64,000 nucleotides of DNA from NCBI GenBank assembly GCA_002070215.1, contig MWCV01000012.1:1-64000 (forward strand), in the 5' to 3' direction. The notes below the pieces were generated by a model. The model was not told the DNA's origin. It saw only the letters and a program-made list of their open reading frames with translations, and ran no database searches. This document shows, in pieces, positions 14,276 to 22,703 of this stretch. How positions within the stretch are numbered: the first letter of the stretch is position 1; each line of letters begins with the position of its first letter. Made by a program: the position numbers and the translations under genes. This DNA is from Chloroflexi bacterium ADurb.Bin180. GTDB taxonomy: Bacteria > Chloroflexota > Anaerolineae > UBA2200.

Positions 14276-16273
14276 CTAGAATCCGGCCGCCCACATGAGA
14301 TGGTAGGCCAGAATCCCTCCCGCCAACGACACCGCCAGTAAGAGAACTACGCTCGAGACGGTCCAGCGCCACGAGTTCGTCTCTGAGCGGATGGCGCCTA
14401 CCGTTGCAGCACAGGGAACAAAGAGCATCTGTACTACGAGAAATGCCGACGCCGTCGCGACACTCACCTGACTGCGCAGCTCCGCCAGTAGATGAGCCGG
14501 GTCTCCTCCGCTGTACAGGACCCCAAGGGTAGCAATCGAATTCTCCTTAGCCACAAAGCTGCTCAGCAGGGCAATGATCATTCTCCAGTCCATGCCCATC
14601 AGCCTGCCCACGGGCTCCAGCAGACGGCCGATACGCGCCAGGAGGCTTGTCTCGATGGTGCTTCCTGGCACCGACGAGAGCAGCCAGATGAGAAGCGATG
14701 CCGCCAGAATAACCGTGCTGGCCTTTTGCAGAAAAGACACTAGCCTCTGCCAGGCCAGGGTGCCGATGGTACGCCAGTTCGGTATGTGATAGAGCGGCAG
14801 CTCCATGATAAAGGCCACGTTCTCGCTGCGCAGCATGACCCGGCTAAGCACCATGCCGATCAGGGCGAGCACGACCAGATTCGTGGCCACCAGCCCCCAC
14901 GATACCAGGGTCGGCGAGGCAAAGAACCCCGGTGCTAGAGTGGCCACAACCGCCATTCGCGCCGTGCAGGGCACCAGCGGTGCCAGCAGAATGGTGACCA
15001 GCCTGGCTCGCTCAGAATCGACGACCCGCGTGCCAGTGACCGCCGGCACGTTGCAGCCGAAACCCAGAAACAGCGGCAGAAACGACCGGCCGTGCAGTCC
15101 CATCAAGTGCATGAAACGATCCATAACAAAGGCCGCCCGGGCCATGTAGCCCACATCCTCCAGGACACCCAGAACGACGAAGAAGATGATCAGGATGGGA
15201 AAGAACGTCACCACCGTTCCCACGCCACCGATGATCCCATCGACTACCAGACCCCGCAGCCATGACGGCCCGCCAGAGAGCAGGTTTGTCGCTCCACGAA
15301 CCAGGCCGCCCACGACGTACTGGTTCAGCAGTGCCTGCAGCGGCGAGCCCACCGCATAGGTCAACCAGAAGGCCATCCCCAGGATGCCGCCCAGAATCAA
15401 CAGGCCCCACCATGGATGCGTGGCCCAGCGGTCAAGCCGGTCGGTGAGGGTAACCTGCCCGATACCGGGTCGTACCACTGCCGCGCGGACCATCCTAGCG
15501 ATCCAATCGTAGCGCCCTCCGGCAACCGCCACAAAAGCATCCTCGTGCTGCTGGAGGATGGTCTGAATCTCGCTCCAATCCTCGGGGTGAATGCGTTCAC
15601 GAATGAACTTGGTGAGCTGCGGGTCACCTTCCAGCACCTTGAGCGCCACCCAGGTCGGCGGGTAGCCCTCAGGAACGTGGTCACCGATAAGCGACTCGAT
15701 ACGCTCCAGTACCTCTTTGTGGTCGCTGCGGATGTCCGGCCGATTGGGGTGATAGTCGTCAGGATTGCAGACTAGAGCCTCGATGCGTTCCAGCAGCTCG
15801 GTAATGCCCTGGTTCTTGGTCGCCACCATAGGCACCACAGGCACTCCCAGAGCGGCTTCGAGCACATGCGGCTCTAGCTTCATGCCCTGCTGCTCGGCGA
15901 CATCAACCATGTTCAGCGCCACGATCACCGGCGCGGGCAAAGGCAAGAGTTCCGCCACCAGGTACAGGCTGCGCTCCAGCGCGGCCGCGTTGATCACTGC
16001 TACCACCACATCCGGCTTTTCGCGAATGATGAACTCGCGAGCGATGAGTTCTTCAGGAGAATTGGCACTCAGACTATAAGTGCCCGGCAGGTCGATCAAC
16101 TCGAATTCGAGCGGCCCCTCGCGGCACGTCCCGCTCATCCTCTCCACCGTTTTGCCGGGCCAGTTGCCCACGTGCTGGCTCAGGCCTGTCAGCAGGTTGA
16201 ATACCGAGCTCTTGCCCACATTGGGTTGCCCTGCCAGAGCAACGCGGATGGAAGGCTTCTGCGCCTGACTCAT
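14276..16273 (-). CDS. feoB: Ferrous iron transport protein B
   Basis: This 665-residue inner-membrane protein imports Fe(II). The N-terminal G domain shows G1 GQPNVGKSS, a switch region with TVERMSG, G3 DLPGTYSLSA and G4 NMVD. The C-terminal half has about eight to ten hydrophobic segments with the two Gate repeats typical of FeoB, including GFGCNVPAVTGTRVV and LVPCTARMAVV, and later FVAKENSIATLGVLY and FVPCAATVGAI. The Cys residues in these gate motifs are those proposed to line the pore. Length is slightly short of the E. coli protein but usual for this group. Its ATG overlaps the feoA stop by four bases (ATGA), which implies translational coupling. Confidence 0.96.
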   Translation of the reverse strand: MSQAQKPSIRVALAGQPNVGKSSVFNLLTGLSQHVGNWPGKTVERMSGTCREGPLEFELIDLPGTYSLSANSPEELIAREFIIREKPDVVVAVINAAALERSLYLVAELLPLPAPVIVALNMVDVAEQQGMKLEPHVLEAALGVPVVPMVATKNQGITELLERIEALVCNPDDYHPNRPDIRSDHKEVLERIESLIGDHVPEGYPPTWVALKVLEGDPQLTKFIRERIHPEDWSEIQTILQQHEDAFVAVAGGRYDWIARMVRAAVVRPGIGQVTLTDRLDRWATHPWWGLLILGGILGMAFWLTYAVGSPLQALLNQYVVGGLVRGATNLLSGGPSWLRGLVVDGIIGGVGTVVTFFPILIIFFVVLGVLEDVGYMARAAFVMDRFMHLMGLHGRSFLPLFLGFGCNVPAVTGTRVVDSERARLVTILLAPLVPCTARMAVVATLAPGFFASPTLVSWGLVATNLVVLALIGMVLSRVMLRSENVAFIMELPLYHIPNWRTIGTLAWQRLVSFLQKASTVILAASLLIWLLSSVPGSTIETSLLARIGRLLEPVGRLMGMDWRMIIALLSSFVAKENSIATLGVLYSGGDPAHLLAELRSQVSVATASAFLVVQMLFVPCAATVGAIRSETNSWRWTVSSVVLLLAVSLAGGILAYHLMWAAGF

Positions 16274-16515
16274 GAGGACACCACCGGAACGGTCACGTGG
16301 ATCTTGCTCGCCTCACCTCTCCCCAGAGCCACACGCGTGTCCCGCAGCACCACAATCAGCGGCCCGCGCCCCCGGTTCTGAACAACCTCCAGCTGAGTGC
16401 CGGGTGTGAACCCCAACGCGGCCAGCCGACTGCGAAACTCGTGGCCGCCTTCCAGGGATACCAGGATCGCCCTGGCACCAGTCGGCACTTGACTCAGATT
16501 CTGTGATAGTTCCAC
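16270..16515 (-). CDS. feoA: Ferrous iron transport protein A
   Basis: An 81-residue SH3-like protein that works with FeoB. The sequence contains the family core GHEFRSRLAALGFTPGTQLEV and a closing segment GRGEASKIHV with the usual beta-barrel spacing. The start is taken as GTG 16515, with GGAGAG six nt upstream, because this gives the standard FeoA length; the open frame extends 32 codons further to 16611 but into the end of the ZIP gene with no similarity to FeoA. The 88-bp gap to the upstream ZIP gene holds no terminator that I can see. Confidence 0.9.
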   Translation of the reverse strand: MELSQNLSQVPTGARAILVSLEGGHEFRSRLAALGFTPGTQLEVVQNRGRGPLIVVLRDTRVALGRGEASKIHVTVPVVSS

Positions 16516-16603
16516 TGTCTCTCTCCGCGCGACATAGATGGGCCACTGCCCGTACTGAGCCTGGCCCGTGCCTCCTCCGGGCGGGGAACTCGCTGCTCGG
16601 CGG

Positions 16604-17344
16604 CTAGACAAACAGGCGAGTTAACGTGACGAGCAGCATGAACCCGAGCAGAAAGCCTGCCGTAGCCTGGTGCTCAAAGCCGTGGCTGTGACTCTCCGGT
16701 ATGAGTTCGTCCGAAACCACATACAGCATGGCTCCACCGGCAAAGGCCAGTGCAAATGGCAACATGGGGCGGAAGATGGCCACTGCCAGCGCCCCAACCA
16801 GAGCGGCGGCCGGCTCAGCGAGGCCAGACCCGGCAGCCCACAGCAGGTACTGGCGGCGCGGCATACCGCATGCCCGGAAGGGGCCAGCAATGGCCACCCC
16901 CTCCGGGATATTGTGCAGGGCAATCGCTAGAGCCAGCAACAGCCCGAGCCTGGCACTGGAAGCGTACCCTGTTCCCACAGCCAGCCCCTCCGGCAAGTTG
17001 TGGAGCGTCATGGCTGTCAGCAGCAATAGACCCCTGCGATAGGCGACATGATCGGAGCATTCAAAGGGCAACTGCTCGTGCTCATGCGGAAGGAAGCGGT
17101 CCATCAGAAAGAGCAGCGCCGCCCCGGAAGCGATTCCCAGCAGCGACACCAGCAGACTACCTACGCTGACGGCCTCCTGCACCAGCCCCAGCGTCGCCAC
17201 AGCAGTCATCACGCCGGCAGAAAAGCCCAGCAAGCTGTCGTACACCTTCATATCCATCTTGCCGAGAAGAGCAACCGCGAACCCGCCCAGCCCTGTGGCC
17301 AATCCGGCAATGAGACTGAGCGCAACCGCGTTGAGAACTGTCAT
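16604..17344 (-). CDS. ZIP-family divalent metal transporter
   Basis: A 246-residue membrane protein with about eight transmembrane helices, a His/Glu-containing loop (RFLPHEHEQLPFEC) between helices three and four, and the ZIP metal-binding motifs HNLPEG and HNIPEG in helices four and five. These residues build the binuclear metal site of ZIP importers such as ZupT, which take up zinc, iron and other divalent metals. It is encoded between a Fur-family regulator (59 bp upstream) and feoA, so uptake of iron, manganese or zinc under the same control is inferred. Substrate preference cannot be read from the sequence. Confidence 0.9.
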   Translation of the reverse strand: MTVLNAVALSLIAGLATGLGGFAVALLGKMDMKVYDSLLGFSAGVMTAVATLGLVQEAVSVGSLLVSLLGIASGAALLFLMDRFLPHEHEQLPFECSDHVAYRRGLLLLTAMTLHNLPEGLAVGTGYASSARLGLLLALAIALHNIPEGVAIAGPFRACGMPRRQYLLWAAGSGLAEPAAALVGALAVAIFRPMLPFALAFAGGAMLYVVSDELIPESHSHGFEHQATAGFLLGFMLLVTLTRLFV

Positions 17345-17403
17345 GGATCACTCCCCGGTCCGGGTTTGCACCCGGGTGGATATGATATGGCGCATTGCCC
17401 GGA

Positions 17404-17847
17404 CTAGGCCTGCGGGCCCTTCGTACGTCGACACTCTTCGCACAGCCCGATCACTTCGAGCCTTGCGGCCGATACCTGAAAGCCAATCTCCCGCCCCGCA
17501 TCCCGGGCCGCTTTGGAGAGGGCCTCGCTATCGACCTCCCAGACCCGGCCGCAGGTAGAGCAGACCAAATGGGCGTGACGGTCTTTTCTGTCCAGCTCAA
17601 AGTAGAGTCTCTCTCCGGCCAGGTGCATCTGCCGCACCAGACCGCTCTCGCGCAAGGCATTCAAGGCTCGGTAGACGGTGGCCAGGCTCAGGCGCGGCTC
17701 GCGCACGCGCGCTCGCGCATAGATCTCACTGGCATCCAGATGTCCGTCCGCGTTGGCCAGGATATCCAGCACCAGCATCCTCTGATTCGTAACGCGCTTG
17801 CCCAAAGCCCTGAGGCGCGTCTCACTGGTTAGCCTTTGCTCGCCCAT
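17404..17847 (-). CDS. Fur-family metal-dependent transcriptional repressor
   Basis: The 147-residue protein has the Fur winged-helix DNA-binding domain (VTNQRMLVLDILAN and LATVYRALNALRESGLV) and a C-terminal dimerisation domain. Metal ligands are visible as HAHLVCSTCG and, near the C-terminus, CEEC, forming the structural zinc site of two CxxC pairs. Whether it senses iron (Fur), zinc (Zur), manganese (Mur) or peroxide (PerR) cannot be decided, although co-transcription with ZIP and Feo genes favours iron. It is first in the operon and probably autoregulates through the inverted repeats just upstream. The start codon follows an AGGAGG-like site. Confidence 0.92.
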   Translation of the reverse strand: MGEQRLTSETRLRALGKRVTNQRMLVLDILANADGHLDASEIYARARVREPRLSLATVYRALNALRESGLVRQMHLAGERLYFELDRKDRHAHLVCSTCGRVWEVDSEALSKAARDAGREIGFQVSAARLEVIGLCEECRRTKGPQA

Positions 17848-17860
17848 GTAGGCCTCCTGT

Positions 17861-17904
17861 TGCTATTGCAAACGCTAACTATTCGCATTAGCGACAGCAT
17901 AGCA
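17861..17904 (-). promoter_or_regulatory. Candidate Fur-family operator with nested inverted repeats
   Basis: Between the -10 box and the fur start lie nested repeats: CGCTAA (17873-17878) with TTAGCG (17888-17893), and an outer TGCTAT (17861-17866) with ATAGCA (17899-17904). The inner pair covers the expected transcription start near 17889. Position and symmetry suit a repressor site of the product of the adjacent gene; the match to a named Fur or Zur consensus is only partial. Confidence 0.6.
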
Positions 17905-17924
17905 CTTACCCTCGTTGTTGTCAA
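17896..17924 (-). promoter_or_regulatory. Promoter of the fur-zip-feoABC operon
   Basis: On the minus strand a perfect TTGACA -35 box (17924-17919), 17-bp spacer and TATGCT -10 box (17901-17896) precede fur. The -10 box lies inside the outer repeat of the operator. Confidence 0.75.
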
Positions 17925-18153
17925 GTGAGCGATGTCACGATAGAATGAGCTGATGGCCTGGGAGGGGCAGTGCGGCAGGACCCGGGGGCCCGTTGCTTCG
18001 GCCACGCCATCAACTGAAACCGACAGCGGCCCGGGCGGCCGAGGGCTTGCTCGCCGCCTCCTACTCGCGGCCCGGCGCGGATGCGGGTTTGCGGCACTGG
18101 CAGCAGTCGGGTCGGCCAGGACTGATTGAGGCCCTTGCTTTCGAGGAGGAGAA
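17925..18153. other. Divergent spacer between fur operon and DUF3795 gene
   Basis: Apart from the fur promoter on its left edge, I see no further feature here. No clear plus-strand promoter for the DUF3795 gene was found. Confidence 0.5.
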
Positions 18154-18558
18154 ATGGAAGAGGTTTTGTCCCGGTGTGGCTATCGCTGCGACCTTTGCCT
18201 GGCTTACGCTCCGAACGTACAGGCCCACCCGGAGTACCGCCAGACCTTGAGCGACGGCTGGTTCAAGTACTTTGGCTTTCGCATCCCTGCAGAGCAGATC
18301 TACTGCGACGGTTGCCTCTCCGGCGGCACTCGACTCATCGACCGCGAGTGCCCCGTGCGGCCGTGCGTCATCGAGCACGCAGTGGACAACTGCTCGGCCT
18401 GCGCCGAGTATGTCTGCGACCGGCTCAAAGAGCGGCTGGTGGCGTTTGAGGAGGTAGAACGGAGGGTCGGCATGACTATTCTTCCCGAGGACCGGGAAAG
18501 GTTCATCCGACCCTATGAGAACCAGGCGCGCCTGGAGAAGCTGAAAAAGCGCAGTTAG
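18154..18558 (+). CDS. DUF3795-type cysteine-rich protein
   Basis: A 134-residue soluble protein with eleven cysteines, opening with CGYRCDLC and continuing with IYCDGCLS, CPVRPC and CSACAEYVCD. The Cys spacing matches the DUF3795 family, small proteins presumed to bind zinc or an Fe-S cluster and of unknown function, frequent in anaerobic bacteria and archaea. The ATG has a strong GAGGAGGAG site just upstream. A paralogue with the same N-terminal logic lies at 62319-62906. The stop codon overlaps the end of the convergent zinc-ribbon gene by four bases. Confidence 0.8.
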   Translation: MEEVLSRCGYRCDLCLAYAPNVQAHPEYRQTLSDGWFKYFGFRIPAEQIYCDGCLSGGTRLIDRECPVRPCVIEHAVDNCSACAEYVCDRLKERLVAFEEVERRVGMTILPEDRERFIRPYENQARLEKLKKRS

Positions 18559-19028
18559 TGTTGTTTCTTGATTCCCATCGCGGCCAGGCCGAACATGGCT
18601 CCCGCGACAAAGTTCCACATGGCAGCGATTACGTCCCCATTGGCCATCCCAAGGAAGCCAAAGAGCAGCGCCGCTCCAGCAGCAATCGTTGCCCCGGTCG
18701 CGGCTGTGCTGAAATCGCCTTTGGTGAGCGGTAGGTAACCCATAGCAAAACCCACCGCCGCGATTCCGGCGCTGAGAATCACGTTCAGCATGGACCCCTG
18801 CATCAGGGTAAGCACTGCCGCCACCACGTACAGTCCAATGCCGATGAGCAGCATTGTCTGGGGCGCACCGCCCAGCCCCGAAAGGGCGTTTTCCAGGTCT
18901 TGGGATTTCGGGGGAGAAGCCGGGGCACCGGCGGCGGACTTGGCTGCCTGACCCATAGGCTGGCCACAGCTTTCGCAAAAGCTCGCCCCATCACGATTCT
19001 GAGCACCACAATGAGAACAGAAAGCCAT
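18555..19028 (-). CDS. Zinc-ribbon membrane protein
   Basis: The 157-residue product starts with a zinc ribbon (FCSHCGAQNRDGASFCESCGQP), then a short Ala/Pro/Ser linker and three to four hydrophobic helices from about residue 60 to the end. Such zinc-ribbon plus membrane-domain proteins are common and mostly uncharacterised. ATG 19028 is selected because AAGGAGG lies just upstream and a good promoter starts transcription about 45 nt before it; the longer frame to 19142 crosses that promoter. Function is unknown; a membrane-associated scaffold or stress role would be speculation. Confidence 0.8.
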   Translation of the reverse strand: MAFCSHCGAQNRDGASFCESCGQPMGQAAKSAAGAPASPPKSQDLENALSGLGGAPQTMLLIGIGLYVVAAVLTLMQGSMLNVILSAGIAAVGFAMGYLPLTKGDFSTAATGATIAAGAALLFGFLGMANGDVIAAMWNFVAGAMFGLAAMGIKKQH

Positions 19029-19079
19029 CGTATCCTCCTTTCGACCAGCAGACGTAGTACCAATCCCGATTGCACTCGC

Positions 19080-19108
19080 AGTATAGGCCGCCGGGATGCT
19101 GTTGTCAA
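19080..19108 (-). promoter_or_regulatory. Sigma70-type promoter for the zinc-ribbon protein
   Basis: A perfect TTGACA -35 (19108-19103), 17-bp spacer and TATACT -10 (19085-19080) are on the minus strand, about 45 nt upstream of the ATG allowing for the start near 19073. Confidence 0.75.
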
Positions 19109-19126
19109 CGCCCCTTCCGCGGTGAC

Positions 19127-19155
19127 TTGACAGAGAACGCACGCTTCCGTACTAT
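19127..19155 (+). promoter_or_regulatory. Sigma70-type promoter reading toward the DUF364 gene
   Basis: A perfect TTGACA -35 (19127-19132), 17-bp spacer and TACTAT -10 (19150-19155) are on the plus strand. The nearest gene start is almost 400 nt downstream. Confidence 0.6.
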
Positions 19156-19551
19156 GTATGTGCGCTGTGCACCTAGGCAGTGCGCCGGACACGCTCTGCG
19201 ATCAGACACAGCGTCCTTGGCGGGCCAGGTCGACCGGTGAGCAGGTGCCACGCCGAATCACAGACTCCCTTGAGCCGCGTTTGCTCCCGCTCTTCCATCG
19301 AGGTCTGACTCAAAGCGACGACCCGCTGGAAGATCCTGGACCCTCTGGCACTGGCCAGAATCCGGCCAAGCCAAGTGCAATCTGGCCGTCTGACGGCAGC
19401 GCGCCCGCAGTCGAGAGCCTGCCTTGAGTCAGCGCGGTACAGGCAGTGCCGATGAGCATCGCCAGCACCGACGAATTGAGGAGCCCGGGGAAACACACCG
19501 TACTCCTCACGCTCTTCAGGTAGCCTGTGACAGAGCTATGAAGGAGCACCG
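19156..19551 (+). other. Long non-coding leader or unassigned transcript
   Basis: About 390 nt between a good promoter and the ATG of the DUF364 gene contain no frame with a ribosome site. The segment is GC-rich with several short inverted repeats. I do not recognise SRP, 6S, RNase P or tmRNA signatures in it. Confidence 0.35.
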
Positions 19552-20298
19552 ATGAGCATCACTGAGAACCTGCTCTCCAACCTGCCGGGCCGCCCCGTTT
19601 CCGTACGCGATGTCCGCATTGGCCCGTTCTGGACCCTGGTTTGGACCGCCGCCGGGGCAGGCCTGGCCTCCACCATGCGCGAGCAACACGCTCTGCACGG
19701 CGAGCCGGTCATCAGCGGGGCAGGTGACCTGCTCACTCACTCGGCTCAGGAGCTCGCACAGCTACTACGTAGCAACTCGGTGATGGAGAGGGCTCTCGGA
19801 ATGGCTGCGGTCAACGCCCTGCTCTCCATCGATGAGGGCCGGCTGACTGAACGAAATGCCTCCGAGGAGATCTGCCTCAGGGGCGTCAACAAGCGCGTCG
19901 TGGTGGTGGGCCACTTCCCCTTTTTGCCCGATGTGAAGCGCAGGGTCGGCAAGCTCGATGTTCTTGAGCTGACGCCAGGCCCCGGCGACCTGCCTGCCGA
20001 GGCAGCAGAAGAGGTGATCCCCGAAGCGGACGTTGTAGCCATCACCGGAACGTCGCTGGTCAACGGAACCTTTGATCAGCTCATCGCGCTGTGCGCTCCG
20101 CAGGCTTATGTGCTCGTGCTTGGACCTACAACGCCCCTTTCGCCCTGCCTCTTCGATCACGGCGTTGACCTTGTTGCCGGCACGCTGGTGACCGATCCGG
20201 AATCGGCTGCACGGTCGGCCTGTCAGGGAGCAATATTCACGCAGATGAGGGGCGTGCGGCTGGTGACGATGGTCAAGGATGAGCGGCAGAGGCGTTGA
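19552..20298 (+). CDS. DUF364/DUF4213 family protein (putative heavy-metal chelation domain)
   Basis: A 248-residue soluble protein. The N-terminal part (about 1-90) fits the DUF4213 enolase-like domain, and the remainder fits DUF364, a Rossmann-like fold with the segments VVVVGHFPFLPDVKRR, ADVVAITGTSLVNGT and VLVLGPTTPLSPCLFDHGVD. Members have been proposed to chelate heavy metals or bind metal-cofactor precursors, and often occur near molybdenum- or corrinoid-related genes; direct evidence of function is lacking. The ATG follows AAGGAG at good distance. A candidate promoter lies nearly 400 nt upstream. Confidence 0.82.
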   Translation: MSITENLLSNLPGRPVSVRDVRIGPFWTLVWTAAGAGLASTMREQHALHGEPVISGAGDLLTHSAQELAQLLRSNSVMERALGMAAVNALLSIDEGRLTERNASEEICLRGVNKRVVVVGHFPFLPDVKRRVGKLDVLELTPGPGDLPAEAAEEVIPEADVVAITGTSLVNGTFDQLIALCAPQAYVLVLGPTTPLSPCLFDHGVDLVAGTLVTDPESAARSACQGAIFTQMRGVRLVTMVKDERQRR

Positions 20299-20387
20299 GT
20301 CAGCCAACGTGTTGCTCTAGCAGGCCTGGCAAATGACAGCAGCCTCTTGACCAGACTCTGGCCCGGGGCACTGAGAACGAGGCAACG

Positions 20388-20867
20388 ATGAGCATTATCT
20401 ATTCTGCGATAGGCGTGATCCACAGCCCATTTCACGATATCGAGAACGTGCCCATCCAGCCGGCAGGAGCGGTGGGGGTGCGCGGTATCCTTGAAATCGA
20501 TAGCCGCTACGGGCCCGGGCTGAAGGACCTTGAGGGCTTTTCGCACATCTTGGTGCTCTATCATTTCCACCTTGCACGTCAGTATCGGCTTGTTGTGACG
20601 CCGTTTCTCGATTGTCGACCGCACGGCGTGTTCGCTACCCGCGCTCCGGCGCGTCCGAATGCCATCGGCCTGTCGGTTCTCAGGCTCCTTTCAGTTCGCG
20701 GCACCGTCCTCGAAGTTGAAAACGTGGATATTGTGGATGGCACACCGCTCCTCGATATCAAGCCCTATGCACCGCAGTTCGATCACTTCGAAGTAGAGCG
20801 TATCGGCTGGCTGGCTGGTTCTGCCGCTGACGTGTCGAGCCAGAGGTCCGATGGCCGTTTTCGCTAA
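20388..20867 (+). CDS. trmO: tRNA (adenine37-N6)-methyltransferase TrmO
   Basis: The 159-residue product matches the TsaA/TrmO family, a class VIII SAM-dependent methyltransferase with a beta-barrel fold that methylates the threonylcarbamoyl group of t6A37 in certain tRNAs. Diagnostic segments are AIGVIHSPF at the N-terminus, the central block GVFATRAPARPNAIGLSV and the C-terminal DGTPLLDIKPYAPQFD. It is close to the minimal family length, lacking the extra C-terminal domain of E. coli TrmO. It sits 89 bp behind the DUF364 gene in the same direction and may share its transcript. Confidence 0.92.
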   Translation: MSIIYSAIGVIHSPFHDIENVPIQPAGAVGVRGILEIDSRYGPGLKDLEGFSHILVLYHFHLARQYRLVVTPFLDCRPHGVFATRAPARPNAIGLSVLRLLSVRGTVLEVENVDIVDGTPLLDIKPYAPQFDHFEVERIGWLAGSAADVSSQRSDGRFR

Positions 20868-21154
20868 CCATTGCTCGAACACAAGGCCATTGCCCTCAGC
20901 ACGCTGGCCAGCAAATACAGAGGCCGACCAGCCAACCGGCGCAGTGAGGACCGCCGCACCGCTCGACCGGCAGAACCTTGTCGGCGCCCAGGGAGAACGT
21001 GCACCATTCCGCTGAGGTCGCGCGTATCCCCCAACATGGACACTGCCGCAAGCGTACCGACCTGGTCCGTCTGCTAAGAAGTCAGAGAGCTCGTACGCCG
21101 GAGCTCACCCTGACACCTGCCACAACACTCCGAAGATCAGATGCCTCCGTCAGG
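20868..21154. other. Intergenic region with no recognised feature
   Basis: This stretch between trmO and the lipoprotein promoter carries no credible gene and no terminator hairpin that I could find. Confidence 0.5.
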
Positions 21155-21183
21155 TGGACAGGTGCGGGATGGCAGAGTATCAT
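21155..21183 (+). promoter_or_regulatory. Candidate promoter for the lipoprotein operon
   Basis: TGGACA (21155-21160), a 17-bp spacer and TATCAT (21178-21183) would start transcription near 21190, about 50 nt before the ATG at 21242. Confidence 0.45.
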
Positions 21184-21241
21184 TGTCGACGGTTATCTGC
21201 GGCGTCGACGAGGTACCTATGAGCCACCAGGAGGTGCAGCA

Positions 21242-22693
21242 ATGACCCGGACCAGACGCAAGGCGCGAGGCGTTGTCCTCTCAGTGATTGTAACCATGCT
21301 GTGTCTGGCCGGCTGCCAGGGCACGTCTTCAGAGGTCCCGACCTCAACGCCGGCTTCTCTGCCCCCAAGACTGGTCTCTGAGCCCACGCGTTCAGCCACC
21401 GTGACTCCCCAGCCGCTGGTGCAGCGGCCAACCGTACCCCTTCTCGAGCCAGCAACGCCACAGGCCATCGTCGTCGACAACAACGATCCGGGCTTTGCCA
21501 TCGACGCGGGCGAATGGGGCCATTGCTTTGACGGCGAGTGCGGAGGCACGTGCTTTGGCCAGGATTTCGTCTATGCCGAACCTGGCTGCCTGACCTGCCA
21601 GGCCAGCTTTGCTCTGACCGTTCCCCGTTCGGGTGATTATGACCTCTGGGCCTGGTGGCCGTGGGGCGAGGACCGTGCCACCAACACCGCGTTCACCCTG
21701 GTGTACTCTGGAGGTTCGCTGCCCATCGAGGTCGATCAGCAGAACAGCGGCAACCTGTGGTTCTGGCTGGCCAAGGTGGGACTGTCGGAGGGCGACCGGA
21801 TTCGAGTCATCGTGCAGGGCTCCAGGACGGGTTATGCCAACGCCGATGCCATCGCCCTCACGCCGGCAGGCACCGAGCCACCGGCGGAGGATACAGAGAT
21901 AGCCATTCCCCTCGTTGGTGATGTCGAGCCAGCGGCCACGCCCACTCCCGACACGCAGCCCCGCGTACCCACCCCTCTGCCTTCGCAAGACTACCGTCCG
22001 GCAGGTGGCGGGAAGACGATCATCTTCCTTCACCACTCTTGCGGAGCCAACCTGATCGAGCAGGGTGGAGTCCGCCAGCGATTCACCGAACGGGGCTACG
22101 AGTTCTTTGACCACGGCTACAACGGCGACGGACTGGTGCTCGCAGATGGGACCTGGACGGGAGAGAACTGGGACGTCCCCGATGACAATACCGACCCAGG
22201 CGGCCTGGCGGTCATCTTCGCCCAGCCATTGCAGCGTCCGCCCGACAACACATTCAGCCACCTGCTGGAATTCGACGCCATCATCTTCAAGAGCTGTTTC
22301 CCCAACAGCAACGTTGGCAGCGACGAACAGTTGGCCGAGTTCAAGGGCTTTTACCTGTCCATGCGCGACCGAATGGATCAGTTCCCCGACAAGCTCTTTG
22401 TCATCGTGACGCAGCCGCCCCAGGTACCGTCGAACACCAACGCCGCTGAGGCCAGGCGAGCACGGGCCCTGGCGAACTGGCTGGCATCAGCCGAGTACCT
22501 CAGCGGGCACCCCAATGTGGTTACGTTCGACTTCTTCGGGCTGCTGGCCGATCCATCGACCAACATGCTACGGGCCAGGTACACCAGCGATCCGTCTGAT
22601 GCCCATCCAAACGAACTGGCCAACGAAACCATCGGCCCGCTATTCGTTGACTCTGTGGTAGACTCGATGCGGGCGTTCGCGGGACACCAGTAA
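21242..22693 (+). CDS. Lipoprotein with golvesin-like and SGNH-like domains
   Basis: A 483-residue exported lipoprotein: the N-terminus has a signal peptide with lipobox LAGC, so lipidation at the Cys near residue 21 is expected. After a Thr/Pro-rich spacer comes a beta-sandwich domain (about 75-215, ending in GYANADAIALTPAG, as in golvesin C-terminal-like carbohydrate-associated domains), a second Pro-rich spacer, and a C-terminal domain (about 255-480) beginning IIFLHHSCGANLIEQGG. The latter resembles SGNH-hydrolase-like domains of Chloroflexi surface proteins, but a clear catalytic Ser motif is not visible. ATG 21242 has AGGAGG seven nt upstream; the longer frame from 20978 crosses the promoter. 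It is followed by another gene after 10 bp. Confidence 0.78.
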   Translation: MTRTRRKARGVVLSVIVTMLCLAGCQGTSSEVPTSTPASLPPRLVSEPTRSATVTPQPLVQRPTVPLLEPATPQAIVVDNNDPGFAIDAGEWGHCFDGECGGTCFGQDFVYAEPGCLTCQASFALTVPRSGDYDLWAWWPWGEDRATNTAFTLVYSGGSLPIEVDQQNSGNLWFWLAKVGLSEGDRIRVIVQGSRTGYANADAIALTPAGTEPPAEDTEIAIPLVGDVEPAATPTPDTQPRVPTPLPSQDYRPAGGGKTIIFLHHSCGANLIEQGGVRQRFTERGYEFFDHGYNGDGLVLADGTWTGENWDVPDDNTDPGGLAVIFAQPLQRPPDNTFSHLLEFDAIIFKSCFPNSNVGSDEQLAEFKGFYLSMRDRMDQFPDKLFVIVTQPPQVPSNTNAAEARRARALANWLASAEYLSGHPNVVTFDFFGLLADPSTNMLRARYTSDPSDAHPNELANETIGPLFVDSVVDSMRAFAGHQ

Positions 22694-22703
22694 GGGAACG
22701 TGA

